Origin: Ascidiaceihabitans sp034111945
GTDB taxonomy: Bacteria; Pseudomonadota; Alphaproteobacteria; Rhodobacterales; Rhodobacteraceae
Length of the DNA: 64,000 bases
NCBI GenBank assembly: GCA_047626725.1
Contig: JBLHSG010000005.1
Location: 1-64,000 of the forward strand
Direction of reading: 5' to 3'
Below are positions 9,561 to 17,687 of the stretch, piece after piece. The notes below the pieces were generated by a model, which saw only the letters and a list, made by a program, of their open reading frames with translations, searched no databases and was not told where the DNA came from. The position numbers and the translations under genes are program-made. The first letter of the stretch is position 1; every line of letters begins with the position of its first letter.

Positions 9561-10112
9561 ATGCTACCCAAATCTGTCTGTGTTTACTGTGGATCCCGCA
9601 TGGGGTCCGACCCCGCCTATGCCCAAGACGCCCATGATTTAGGGATCGCATTGGCCCGCAACAATTGGCGACTGGTCTATGGTGCCGGTGACGTTGGCCT
9701 GATGGGCACAGTTGCGCGGTCAGCCCAATCAGCCGGTGCTGTCACCTTTGGTGTGATCCCCCAACATCTGGTAGATTGGGAGGTCGGCAAGACTGATTTG
9801 ACCACATATGTTGTCACCGAAACCATGCACGAACGTAAAAAAGTCATGTTCATGAACTGCGATGCGGTCGTGGTTTTGCCCGGTGGTGCCGGATCACTGG
9901 ACGAGATGTTCGAGGTGCTGACATGGCGCCAGTTGGGCCTGCATGAAAAGCCGGTTATTCTAGTGAATACAAATGATTACTGGTCGCCGCTGATCCAGTT
10001 GATGAAGCACGTTGTGACCCAAGGGTTTGCCGATGCAAGCGTGCTGGATTACATCACCGAAGTGCCGGATGCCGCAAGTGCTGAGGTCGCCTTGCGCGCG
10101 GCCTTGTCCTGA
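9561..10112 (+). CDS. LOG-family (TIGR00730) nucleotide phosphoribohydrolase
   Basis: This 183-residue protein belongs to the LOG family, formerly annotated as putative lysine decarboxylases. The family motif appears as PGGAGSLDEMFE (canonical PGGxGTxxE), preceded by MHERKKVMF. The N-terminal VCVYCGSRMGSDPAY and VYGAGDVGLMG nucleotide-binding loops are also present. Known members cleave cytokinin riboside 5'-monophosphates or related AMP-like nucleotides to a free base and ribose 5-phosphate. Ser replaces the usual Thr in the motif, a conservative change. The gene ends 64 bases inside the 3' end of the convergent rarD-like frame. Confidence 0.9.
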   Translation: MLPKSVCVYCGSRMGSDPAYAQDAHDLGIALARNNWRLVYGAGDVGLMGTVARSAQSAGAVTFGVIPQHLVDWEVGKTDLTTYVVTETMHERKKVMFMNCDAVVVLPGGAGSLDEMFEVLTWRQLGLHEKPVILVNTNDYWSPLIQLMKHVVTQGFADASVLDYITEVPDAASAEVALRAALS

Positions 10113-10968
10113 GCCCACAGCGCCCCTGAATAGATCGCAAGCGCGGTCCAGATCAGCAAAAACGCCATCACGTGCCAGCCGGTGAACTGTTCTGAAAACA
10201 CCACCACCGCGCAGAAAAACTGCAAGGTCGGGTTTAAATATCCGACCAATCCAACCGTCGCCATGCTGGCACGCCGCGCTGCGAAACTGAACATGATCAA
10301 GGGCACAGCCGTCAGTGGACCGGCCAAAACCAACAGCGTTGATGTGATCAAATCATCCCCGAATGCGCCGGTTTCATTGTGCCATGAAAGCCACAGAAAC
10401 AAGGCGGCAAACGGCGCGATCAGCACAACCTCGGCGGTAACAGAGACCACAGGCCCGATCGAAAGCTGCTTTTTCAGAACGCCGTAGATCGCGAATGTGC
10501 GGCCAGCGTCAGCGCGATCCACGGGGCACCGCCAAGGCCATAGGTCAGCGCGCCCACCGCCACAGTTGCCAGCCCGATTGCGCCCCACTGAACGCGCCCC
10601 AGCCGTTCTGAAAACAGCGCCCAGCCCAGCACCACGGCCACCAAGGGGTAGATGTAATAGCCCAGACTGCTTTGCGTCGCGCGCTCTGTTTCGATGGCCC
10701 AGATGAACAGGTACCAATTGGCAAGGATCAACAGCGATGACACCGCTGTCAGGACAAATGCGCGCCAACTGCCAAAGGCGCTTTGGATGTGGCCCAACCG
10801 CCCTTGCACACCCAATAGGACCACGAAAAACACGAACGACCAAAAGGTGCGGTGCGCCAACACTTCGATCGCGGGAACGTGGCTGATGTGTTTGTAAATG
10901 AGCGGCGACAACCCCCAGATCGCGCAGCAGCCGATCATAGCAAGGATGCCTTTGGTGGCTGGCGTCAT
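10049..10968 (-). pseudogene. rarD: rarD-like EamA transporter, frameshifted
   Basis: Two overlapping minus-strand frames together make one EamA/RarD permease. The first starts at ATG 10968 with AAAGGACC upstream and reads GCCAIWGLSPLIYKHISHVP through several membrane helices to ALTLAA, then runs into a stop near 10474. The second continues as FAIYGVLKKQLSIGP to the TAA at 10049. Around 10493-10500 one base is missing: restoring one T (plus strand) in GAATGTGCGG would give ALTLAATFAIYGVL. RarD proteins are 10-helix inner-membrane permeases of the drug/metabolite transporter superfamily with poorly known substrates. This is either a genuine inactivating mutation or a sequencing error. The 3' end overlaps the LOG gene. 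Confidence 0.85.
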
Positions 10969-11026
10969 GGCGGTGGTCCTTTGGCAATACCTTAGCATTG
11001 CGCCAAAATCCCCTGCCCCGCAACGC

Positions 11027-11058
11027 AAAACGCCCCGACGTTTCCATCGAGGCGTTTC
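11027..11058 (-). terminator. Rho-independent terminator of sodB
   Basis: On the minus strand AAACGCCTCGA (from 11057) pairs with TCGGGGCGTTTT (ending 11027), leaving a short loop around GGAAACG. The stem ends in a TTTT run. It lies downstream of sodB and of the decayed SOD tail, and upstream of the rarD-like gene. Confidence 0.65.
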
Positions 11059-11077
11059 GGATTTTAATGGGGTCAAA

Positions 11078-11119
11078 TCACATGCGCGAGGCGACGTTGT
11101 CCCAATTGATCCCAGCGTA
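11078..11119 (-). pseudogene. Remnant of a second superoxide dismutase 3' end
   Basis: Read on the minus strand, this stretch encodes YAGINWDNVASRM followed by TGA. That matches the last residues of the neighbouring sodB product (LVNWENVAARM and stop), and the DNA flanking the stop is also similar (TCACATGCGCG, GGCGACGTT, CCCAATTGA). Only about 14 codons remain and nothing SOD-like is seen before them. It is best read as the scar of a duplication or of replacement of the gene's 3' end. Confidence 0.6.
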
Positions 11120-11164
11120 GCGCCAAAGGGGATGCGCGTCGGGTCATTGGGGTGCTGCGTCAGA

Positions 11165-11764
11165 TCACATGCGCGCGGCGACGTTTTCCCAATTGACCAA
11201 GTTGTCCATGAAGTTGGTCAGGTAGACCGGACGTTTGTTGCGGAAATCGATGTAATAGGAGTGTTCCCAAACATCGCAGCCCAACAATGCCGTTTGACCA
11301 AAGCACAGCGGGTTCACGCCGTTTTCGGTTTTTGTGACCTTCAGGCCGCCGTCGGTGTCTTTGACCAACCAGCACCAGCCGGACCCGAATTGACCGGCAC
11401 CCGCCGCTGCGAATTCAGATTTGAAATCGTCGACTGAGCCAAAGCTGTCTTTGATCGCCGCTTCGAGTTCGGATGGCATGGCGGACGCGCCCGGGCTCAT
11501 CATTTCCCAAAACTGGTTGTGATTCCACAATTGGCTGATGTTGTTAAAGATGCCGTTTTGCGCGACGGACGATGCATCATAGGTGCCTTTGATGATCTCT
11601 TCGAGGGATTTACCCTCCCACTGCGTGCCTTCAATCGCTTTGTTGCCGTTGGTGACGTACGCGTTGTGGTGCAGGTCGTGGTGGAATTCCAGCGTTTCGG
11701 CGGACATGCCGTTGGCAGCCAATGCGTCGTGGGCATACGGAAGATCGGGAAGTGTAAAAGCCAT
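11165..11764 (-). CDS. sodB: Superoxide dismutase (Fe/Mn type)
   Basis: This 199-residue enzyme converts superoxide to oxygen and hydrogen peroxide in the cytoplasm. The ATG at 11764 has an excellent AGGAGG upstream. The N-terminus MAFTLPDLPYAHDAL and the metal-ligand motifs FHHDLHHNAYV, LWNHNQFW and CDVWEHSYYIDF are all present, giving the His, His, Asp, His ligand set. The length and FGSGWCWLV segment fit the iron-type SodB group common in Alphaproteobacteria, although Fe versus Mn preference cannot be proved from sequence. It is transcribed singly and ends at the hairpin at 11027-11058. A decayed copy of its 3' end lies directly downstream. Confidence 0.95.
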   Translation of the reverse strand: MAFTLPDLPYAHDALAANGMSAETLEFHHDLHHNAYVTNGNKAIEGTQWEGKSLEEIIKGTYDASSVAQNGIFNNISQLWNHNQFWEMMSPGASAMPSELEAAIKDSFGSVDDFKSEFAAAGAGQFGSGWCWLVKDTDGGLKVTKTENGVNPLCFGQTALLGCDVWEHSYYIDFRNKRPVYLTNFMDNLVNWENVAARM

Positions 11765-11878
11765 ATCAGGGCCTCCTGTTGGAATGAATTCTGTACCTTC
11801 ACTGACATGAAGTGCGGATTGCCGCAAGATCAAGGTCCGAACCGATAAAATTCTAAACCATGATTTGGTGCCTGAACG

Positions 11879-12310
11879 TTACGCCGGGATGCACCGTCCG
11901 TTTCCATGAACTGTCGGGAAATATTCTCGGGTGGTACCGTTCATGACAAACCGGCCAGTCAGGACGTTTAAGCTTAGCGAATAGTCAACAATTCCGCCGG
12001 ACACTTTGCTTTCGGTCCCTTGATAGTCGAGGCCGACCAATTGCCATTTTACGCGCCACTTTGTTTTGCTCAACTGCGACAACCGCGCACGGACGGGATA
12101 GGAATGCAGTTGGCGGGTGAACACGTCCTCTATCAACGCAAATTGTTCATCCTGTTTGATGGTCAGCGTGAATGTTGCAGGTACCGGACCCCTGTTTGGC
12201 TTTTGGGTGTAAACGCACTCGAACACTTTGCTCTGATCTGCAAAAACAGGGGCCGCGGTCCCTAGTGTCAAACCGAGACCAAGCGTTGCGATTATTGATT
12301 TAAGCGTCAT
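11879..12310 (-). CDS. Small secreted protein, paralogue of the next gene
   Basis: The protein has 143 residues from the ATG at 12310, which has GAGG upstream. A classical signal peptide (MTLKSIIATLGLGL to AAPVFA) ends near residue 23, so the mature protein is probably periplasmic. It begins with FECVYTQKPNRGPVP and ends GNGRCIPA, so two cysteines could form a disulfide across the domain. The fold is probably all-beta. I do not recognise a named family. It resembles its upstream neighbour (12383-12793) in size, signal peptide, N-terminal Cys segment and C-terminal GxGxC ending, so the pair probably arose by tandem duplication. Confidence 0.75.
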   Translation of the reverse strand: MTLKSIIATLGLGLTLGTAAPVFADQSKVFECVYTQKPNRGPVPATFTLTIKQDEQFALIEDVFTRQLHSYPVRARLSQLSKTKWRVKWQLVGLDYQGTESKVSGGIVDYSLSLNVLTGRFVMNGTTREYFPTVHGNGRCIPA

Positions 12311-12382
12311 GAAAACCTCACGTCGAGTTGAACTTTGTGGACACAGCCGCCCGAATGTAGGGAACATGCGGACGTGATGCGC

Positions 12383-12793
12383 TTATGTGATCGGTTTACA
12401 GGTGCCTTGCCCGCGGATCGTGTTGTCCGCGCCGTGCAAAATCCCTGTCAACGAATAGGTCTGGCGCCCTTGATCAAACCGCAAGGTATACGTGAGTTTC
12501 ATCTTGCCAGAATTGCTTGTCGGGGCCTGAACACTGTATTTCATCCGGTATCTTTGGGACGACACTAACTGGGCGTCTACAGTCATCGGCTTGCCAAGCA
12601 TGTTGTGGATTATGCCGTCGTACACCTGCGCAGTACCGGCGCGGGTGTCCAAGGAAATGCGCATGTCGGGCGGGATAAACCCGCGGCTGCTTTGGTTCGA
12701 AATTGTGCAATGGTACGTGCTGGTCGCGGCCATCGCTTGCGACCCGACTGTGACACAGGCAAAAACGGCCGCAATGTTTAACATGATTTTCAA
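12383..12793 (-). CDS. Small secreted protein, paralogue of the previous gene
   Basis: The protein has 136 residues with a signal peptide (MKIMLNIAAVFACVTV to AMAA) and is probably periplasmic. The mature part starts STYHCTISNQSSRGFIPP and ends GQGTCKPIT, placing Cys residues at both ends as in the neighbouring protein. The shared pattern is Cys, a beta-rich middle with a RYRMKYSV-like strand matching KWRVKWQL, a YSLSLNVLTG/YSLTGIL segment, and a C-terminal Cys. No known enzymatic motif is visible. The two genes are 72 bases apart on the same strand and may be cotranscribed. Confidence 0.75.
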   Translation of the reverse strand: MKIMLNIAAVFACVTVGSQAMAATSTYHCTISNQSSRGFIPPDMRISLDTRAGTAQVYDGIIHNMLGKPMTVDAQLVSSQRYRMKYSVQAPTSNSGKMKLTYTLRFDQGRQTYSLTGILHGADNTIRGQGTCKPIT

Positions 12794-12943
12794 ATGCTTA
12801 TTCCTAAATTAGAATTCGCATTCAATGTCACCCACACACCAAAATTGCGCAACCGCAAAGTGAACAATTACGCCGAACACACGCTGCGTTAAATGCGCGC
12901 GCCAACCAAATCATCAGCACGCGCGCGTGATATTTTCAGATCT

Positions 12944-13513
12944 TTACAAGTGGTGTACTTCACTGCCAGTTTGCGCGGCGACTTTTAGCACATCAAACAC
13001 GTATTGCCCGACGGATCGAAAGCACACGATCTGAAACGTTTCGTCGTCCGTCATCCAGAACGCTGCCGCGACTTGAGCCATGCGTGTGCGGCGGAACATG
13101 CCCACCTTGAACGCGTCCTTGGACAGATCAACAGGCACCAGTTTTGCCATCACATCACGCGCATTTGGCCCTGACACGGTGAACGAGGCACGCGCGTCCG
13201 ACACATCAACAGCCAAACTATGCGCTTTGCCCAATGCCTTGGTCATTTTAGCCAACTCAGGCGCGACGCTATCGTAGGCGCACAACACCAACAGCTCGTC
13301 CGTGCTCATCCATGCGATGCCGCTGTCGCCGTTCATGTTGGCGTGCCCTTGGGTCGGCATGTCGACACCAGCCACGCTTGTCGCGGCTTTTTTCACGGCC
13401 GCTTTTGACAGATCACCGCGCAGGGTGATCATGCCTTGCAGCGCGACTTCGGTGATGGTGACGATGCCAGCGGCGTCTGTTGCGCCGCCCAGTGCGGTGA
13501 CCAGATTAGACAT
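12944..13513 (-). CDS. soxG: Sarcosine oxidase gamma subunit
   Basis: This 189-residue protein starts at ATG 13513, with GGGGAGAAG upstream, and overlaps the soxA stop by eight bases. SoxG is the structural gamma subunit of heterotetrameric sarcosine oxidase, related to the folate-binding GcvT/YgfZ fold. The sequence contains GITLRGD-like (GMITLRGDLSKAAVKKA), WMSTDELLVL and RASFTVSGPNARDVMAKL, which are characteristic of SoxG. With SoxA, SoxB and SoxD it oxidises sarcosine to glycine, giving 5,10-methylene-tetrahydrofolate and hydrogen peroxide. It is the last gene of the cluster. Confidence 0.92.
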   Translation of the reverse strand: MSNLVTALGGATDAAGIVTITEVALQGMITLRGDLSKAAVKKAATSVAGVDMPTQGHANMNGDSGIAWMSTDELLVLCAYDSVAPELAKMTKALGKAHSLAVDVSDARASFTVSGPNARDVMAKLVPVDLSKDAFKVGMFRRTRMAQVAAAFWMTDDETFQIVCFRSVGQYVFDVLKVAAQTGSEVHHL

Positions 13514-16500
13514 TTGGCTTCTCCCCTTCCGGGTCATAGAAAATCGGCGACACGATCTTGGCCTCGTAGTTTTTGCCATCCGTGCCGGGGAATGTGATCA
13601 CCTCGCCCATACGATCCGGCCCGTGCAGCACAAGGCCCATCGCGATGCCCTTGTTCAGGTTTGGCGAATGATACGACGATGTGACCCGCCCGATCATGTT
13701 GCGCTGCCCGTTGGCGTTGGTGCCCGCGCCCACGGCATAGGCACCATCCGGCAAGGTCGACCCATCGACAGTTTCTAGCCCCACCAACTTCCAACGCTCG
13801 GCTGACACCATGTGCTCGCGTTCCTGCGCGCGTTTGCCGAGGTAGTCTTCTTTCTTTTTCGAAATCGCCCAGCCGAGGCCCAAATCTTGCGGGATCACGG
13901 TGCCGTCGGTTTCGTCCCCGATCATGATGAACCCCTTTTCAGCCCGCAAAATATGCAGACATTCGGTGCCATAAGGCATTGCGCCCAAATCAGCGCCGAC
14001 AGCCATCAATGTATCCCAGAACGCTTGGCCCTGTGATGCAGGCACGGCAATTTCATAGGACAATTCGCCCGAGAAACTGATCCGGTACACGCGCACATCA
14101 AAGCCGCCCAGCGTGCCGTCTGCCCACTCCATAAATCCTAACGCTTCGGCGCTGACATCCATGCCACCCAGGCGTTCCAACGCGGTGCGTGCATTTGGCC
14201 CGACAACCGCGACCTGCGCGTATTGTTCGGTGACGTTGGCGACGTAAACATCCCAATCCCACCATTCGGTTTGCAGCCATTCTTCCATGTGACCATGGAT
14301 GGTTTCGGCCCCGCCCGTGGTCGTGTGACACAGGAATGTTTCATCATCGATCCGCGCGACAACGCCGTCATCGCTTAGGAAACCGTTTTCGTTACACATC
14401 AGGCCATAACGACATTTGCCGACCTTCAGCGTGCTCATCATATTGGTATAAAGCATGTCCAAAAACTTGCCCGCATCCGGCCCTTTGACGATCAACTTGC
14501 CAAGGGTCGAAGCATCCAGAATACCCAGCGCATCACGGGTGTTTTTGGTTTCGCGCATCACCGCGTCATGCACGGTTTCGCCGCTTCGAACATAGGCATA
14601 GGGGCGACGCCACTGGCCAACAGGTTCCCAATCCGCACCGTTTTCATCATGCCAATCATACATCGGCGTGCGGCGCACAGGTTGGAACACATCACCGCGT
14701 GCCTCGCCGCCAATCGATCCCATCGAAATCGGCGTATAAGGGGGGCGGAACGTGGTTGTACCGGTTTGCGGAATAGGTTGATTCAATGCATCAGAAAGGA
14801 TCGCTAGACCGTTGATATTGCTAAGCTTACCTTGATCCGTTGCCATGCCCAAAGTGGTGTAGCGTTTGGCGTGTTCAACAGATTCAAACCCTTCTTGCGC
14901 GGCCAATTGCACATCGCTGACTTTGACGTCGTTCTGGTAATCCAGCCAGGTTTTGGACCGCAGTTTATAACCCGCACCTTGGGGCATCAGCCAGACCGGC
15001 ATCATCGGGGCCTCGGCCACAGTTTCGGCAATTGGCGCGTCGCTGGCAGGCGTTTCAAAGCCCACAGCCTGTGCCGCCGCTTTGCCTGCGGCATCCGCAT
15101 CGACCATGATTTCAGCCAGACCCATTTCGCCATTGGCGCTGCCGGCAACGCTTACGAATGCCTGACCTTTGTCACCGGTTGGCGCTCGGTTTGGATCGGG
15201 GCGAAAATGCGCTTGGGCATCGTCCCACGTCAGCTTGCCGCCGCAATGCGACCACAGGTGAACAACGGGGGACCAACCGCCCGACATCGCAACCACATCG
15301 CAGGTGATTTCCTCAAGGACCGATCCTTCGCCTGCTTGGCTACAGACCGAAACGCCAGTGACGCGTTTGCCGCCCTGCACGGATGAAATCGCATGACCCG
15401 GAAGGACACGAATGCCCAATGCCTTGGCCTGTGCGACCAGCGCGGAATCTTCGGGCAACACACGTGCATCGAGGATCGCAGGCACATCAAGGCCTGCATG
15501 TTTCAGCGCAATTGCAGTGCGGTAAGCGTCGTCATTGTTGGTCACAACCACAGTGCGGTCGCCCATCGAAACGCCGTAGTTCACCGCATAATCGCGCACG
15601 GCACCCGCCAGCATAACGCCCGGAATATCATTGCCCGCAAAGCTAAGGGGGCGTTCAATTGCACCTGTCGCCGTGACGATGTGACCTGCACGAATGCGCC
15701 ACAACCGATGACGTGGGCCTGCGGTGTCTGGCGCGTGATCCGTCAGACGTTCGTAGCCCAGAACATAGCCGTGATCGTACACACCCGACCCCATCGTGCG
15801 GGTGCGGATCGTGACGTTTTCCATCGCAGTCAGTTCAGCAGTGATCGCGGTGATAAAATCCTCGGCCGATTGGTCATTGATCTGACCACCATCCACAGGC
15901 GCGCGGCCACCCAGATGGGCGTTTTGTTCCAACAACAGAACCTTGGCACCAGATGCAGCCGCAGTTTTGGCCGCTTGCAAGCCAGCAACCCCAGCGCCAA
16001 TGACCAGAACATCGCAGAACGCGTAAAAGTGTTCATACGTGTCGGCATCGCGATCTTTTGGGGCTTTGCCCAGACCAGCGGCAGCACGGATCATCGGCTC
16101 GTAAACGTGTTTCCACAACGGGCGCGGATGGATGAACATTTTGTAGTAAAACCCGGCCGGCATAAAGCGCGACAGCTTGGCATTCACCGCACCCACGTCA
16201 AATTCCAGACTAGGCCAGTGGTTTTGGCTGGTCGCTGTCAAACCGTCGAACAATTCGGTGGTCGTGACGCGCTGGTTTGGCTCGAACTTACCGCCCTCGC
16301 CCATGTTGACCAGACCATTGGGTTCTTCGGCCCCAGAGGCAACCAATCCGCGCGGACGGTGATATTTGAACGACCGCCCGATCAGCATTTGATCATTGGC
16401 AAGCAAGGCCGAGGCAAGCGTGTCGCCCTCAAAGCCGCGCATGTTGGTTTTGTTAAACGTGAACGAAACCGCTTTGGATTTGTTCAGCAGGCGGCCGCCT

Positions 16501-16520
16501 GTGGCAAGACGTGTGCTCAT
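13506..16520 (-). CDS. soxA: Sarcosine oxidase alpha subunit
   Basis: This 1004-residue subunit has the expected order. An N-terminal ferredoxin-like domain (FNKTNMRGFEGDTLASALLAN) is followed by an NAD-binding domain (DVLVIGAGVAGLQAAKTAA, near residue 170) and a second Rossmann segment (DRTVVVTNNDDAYRTAIAL). The C-terminal half (about 600-1000) is a folate-binding GcvT-like domain. SoxA carries the NAD site and the tetrahydrofolate site of the heterotetramer and receives the methylene group from the beta-subunit reaction. Length matches the family (about 1000). It lies 70 bases behind soxD and is translationally coupled to soxG. The long open frame on the opposite strand is only a shadow. 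Confidence 0.95.
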   Translation of the reverse strand: MSTRLATGGRLLNKSKAVSFTFNKTNMRGFEGDTLASALLANDQMLIGRSFKYHRPRGLVASGAEEPNGLVNMGEGGKFEPNQRVTTTELFDGLTATSQNHWPSLEFDVGAVNAKLSRFMPAGFYYKMFIHPRPLWKHVYEPMIRAAAGLGKAPKDRDADTYEHFYAFCDVLVIGAGVAGLQAAKTAAASGAKVLLLEQNAHLGGRAPVDGGQINDQSAEDFITAITAELTAMENVTIRTRTMGSGVYDHGYVLGYERLTDHAPDTAGPRHRLWRIRAGHIVTATGAIERPLSFAGNDIPGVMLAGAVRDYAVNYGVSMGDRTVVVTNNDDAYRTAIALKHAGLDVPAILDARVLPEDSALVAQAKALGIRVLPGHAISSVQGGKRVTGVSVCSQAGEGSVLEEITCDVVAMSGGWSPVVHLWSHCGGKLTWDDAQAHFRPDPNRAPTGDKGQAFVSVAGSANGEMGLAEIMVDADAAGKAAAQAVGFETPASDAPIAETVAEAPMMPVWLMPQGAGYKLRSKTWLDYQNDVKVSDVQLAAQEGFESVEHAKRYTTLGMATDQGKLSNINGLAILSDALNQPIPQTGTTTFRPPYTPISMGSIGGEARGDVFQPVRRTPMYDWHDENGADWEPVGQWRRPYAYVRSGETVHDAVMRETKNTRDALGILDASTLGKLIVKGPDAGKFLDMLYTNMMSTLKVGKCRYGLMCNENGFLSDDGVVARIDDETFLCHTTTGGAETIHGHMEEWLQTEWWDWDVYVANVTEQYAQVAVVGPNARTALERLGGMDVSAEALGFMEWADGTLGGFDVRVYRISFSGELSYEIAVPASQGQAFWDTLMAVGADLGAMPYGTECLHILRAEKGFIMIGDETDGTVIPQDLGLGWAISKKKEDYLGKRAQEREHMVSAERWKLVGLETVDGSTLPDGAYAVGAGTNANGQRNMIGRVTSSYHSPNLNKGIAMGLVLHGPDRMGEVITFPGTDGKNYEAKIVSPIFYDPEGEKPNV

Positions 16521-16590
16521 GATATCGGGCCTTTGGTGGCAGTGGATGTGTGAAAACGACAGCTGGTCATTACAACAAAATTACGTGGCA

Positions 16591-16920
16591 TCATGAGAAT
16601 TGTCCCCATGACCAGCCCGGGCGTTTGGCGCTGATTTTGGCACATAAATCCGCAGGCGGTTCGTAGGTTTGGGCCGCGTAGGTGCCAAAGACCTCAAGCG
16701 TCATGGTGCAGCGCGCGGCGTGAAACCATTTGCCGCAACCGTTGTTGTGACGCCAGCGTTCGAAATGCACGCCTTTTGGGTTTTCACGCATGAACAGATA
16801 GTTTTCAAAATCCGCGTTGTCGGATCCGGGACCAAAGCGTTTCAAGTGCGCTTCGCCGCCTCCGTGGAATTCGGTTTCTTCGGCTGTAATGCCGCAGCAA
16901 GGGCATGTGAGGATCAGCAT
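16591..16920 (-). CDS. soxD: Sarcosine oxidase delta subunit
   Basis: The protein has 109 residues from ATG 16920; an upstream in-frame start would add 11 residues with no support. The CPCCG motif (residues 6-10), a GGGEAHLKRFG segment and a later NNGCGKWFHAARCT segment supply the Cys/His zinc ligands of SoxD. This small subunit is needed for assembly of the heterotetramer. The order soxD-soxA-soxG follows the usual soxBDAG arrangement. Here soxB is separated from soxD by two small membrane-protein genes. Confidence 0.93.
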   Translation of the reverse strand: MLILTCPCCGITAEETEFHGGGEAHLKRFGPGSDNADFENYLFMRENPKGVHFERWRHNNGCGKWFHAARCTMTLEVFGTYAAQTYEPPADLCAKISAKRPGWSWGQFS

Positions 16921-17007
16921 GTGGCCGCTCCGATCAAGTGTGAGGACGCACAAAAGGCGGACGCCGAGGGGCGCCCGCCTAATGCGGTAGGTGTAAGGTG
17001 AAGTGGC

Positions 17008-17274
17008 TTATTCGACGATAGTTGTCGCGGGTGCTGGCGTTGTGTCAGCGGGCGCGATTGTGGAATCCAGCAAGGGTTGTGCTGGCGTGATAACGCCGTC
17101 AGCGCCAAGCCCAGCGGCCGGTGCGCCATTTGGAACGCCGTCTTCAGGCACGGTCGATGCGCCCAAGTAGGCGAGCGCAAAGATGAACGCGACAAGCACA
17201 GCAATTGCGATAAGTAACCCGCGACCGGTGATCCCTTGGCCACGGTGGATGTTTGGGTTTGTGTAGTCTGACAT
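17008..17274 (-). CDS. Small single-pass membrane protein in the sox cluster
   Basis: This 88-residue protein has a short polar N-terminus (MSDYTNPNIHRGQGITGRG), one membrane helix (about residues 19-40, LLIAIAVLVAFIFALAYLGA) and a Pro/Ala/Thr-rich, probably periplasmic tail. The ATG at 17274 has GGAGAGC upstream. It sits between soxB and soxD on the same strand and may be in their transcript, but I know of no such subunit in sarcosine oxidase. No domain is recognised. Confidence 0.65.
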   Translation of the reverse strand: MSDYTNPNIHRGQGITGRGLLIAIAVLVAFIFALAYLGASTVPEDGVPNGAPAAGLGADGVITPAQPLLDSTIAPADTTPAPATTIVE

Positions 17275-17495
17275 GGGAAGCTCTCCTTTTTCAGAGCCCC
17301 CAGAACATCAGATTTCACACGCAGTTCAACATAAGCGGGAATCCCCGCCCATTTTGCGCGAGTGCTGGCCGGAATGGATATGTCAGATGCGCTATAAATT
17401 GCCGAAATAGGGTGTTTTGCGGCGTTTTCAGAGCCAAATTTGCAAATTTGGTCCCGCGCACCTATTTTATTATCAGCCCCAAAGGAGGCCACAAC

Positions 17496-17687
17496 GTGAA
17501 TATCATCGCCATAATTGTCGGCCTGTTCTTTGTTGCAGGCGTTATCCTTGCCATCGTCGAATACCGCCGCGGCAAGGTGTTTTTGGCCCACGACATGAAC
17601 AAACAATCCGCCCAAAACGAAAGCGACCGCGAAACTATTCGCAGCACCGGCATTTTCCAATCCGAGGGAAACAGCGGCTTTCATTAG
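17496..17687 (+). CDS. Small membrane protein, opposite strand within the sox cluster
   Basis: This 63-residue protein uses a GTG start at 17496, favoured by the near-perfect AAAGGAGG eight bases upstream. One N-terminal membrane helix (NIIAIIVGLFFVAGVILAIV) is followed by a basic patch (EYRRGKVF) and a polar cytoplasmic tail. It is transcribed against the sox genes and overlaps the soxB stop by four bases. No family is recognised. The ribosome site and clean helix-plus-tail architecture make it more than a chance frame. Confidence 0.6.
   Translation: MNIIAIIVGLFFVAGVILAIVEYRRGKVFLAHDMNKQSAQNESDRETIRSTGIFQSEGNSGFH

Noticed and set aside
15393..16553. 386-residue open frame on the plus strand opposite soxA
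   Set aside because: It mirrors the codon pattern of soxA, has no ribosome site and no recognisable domain.
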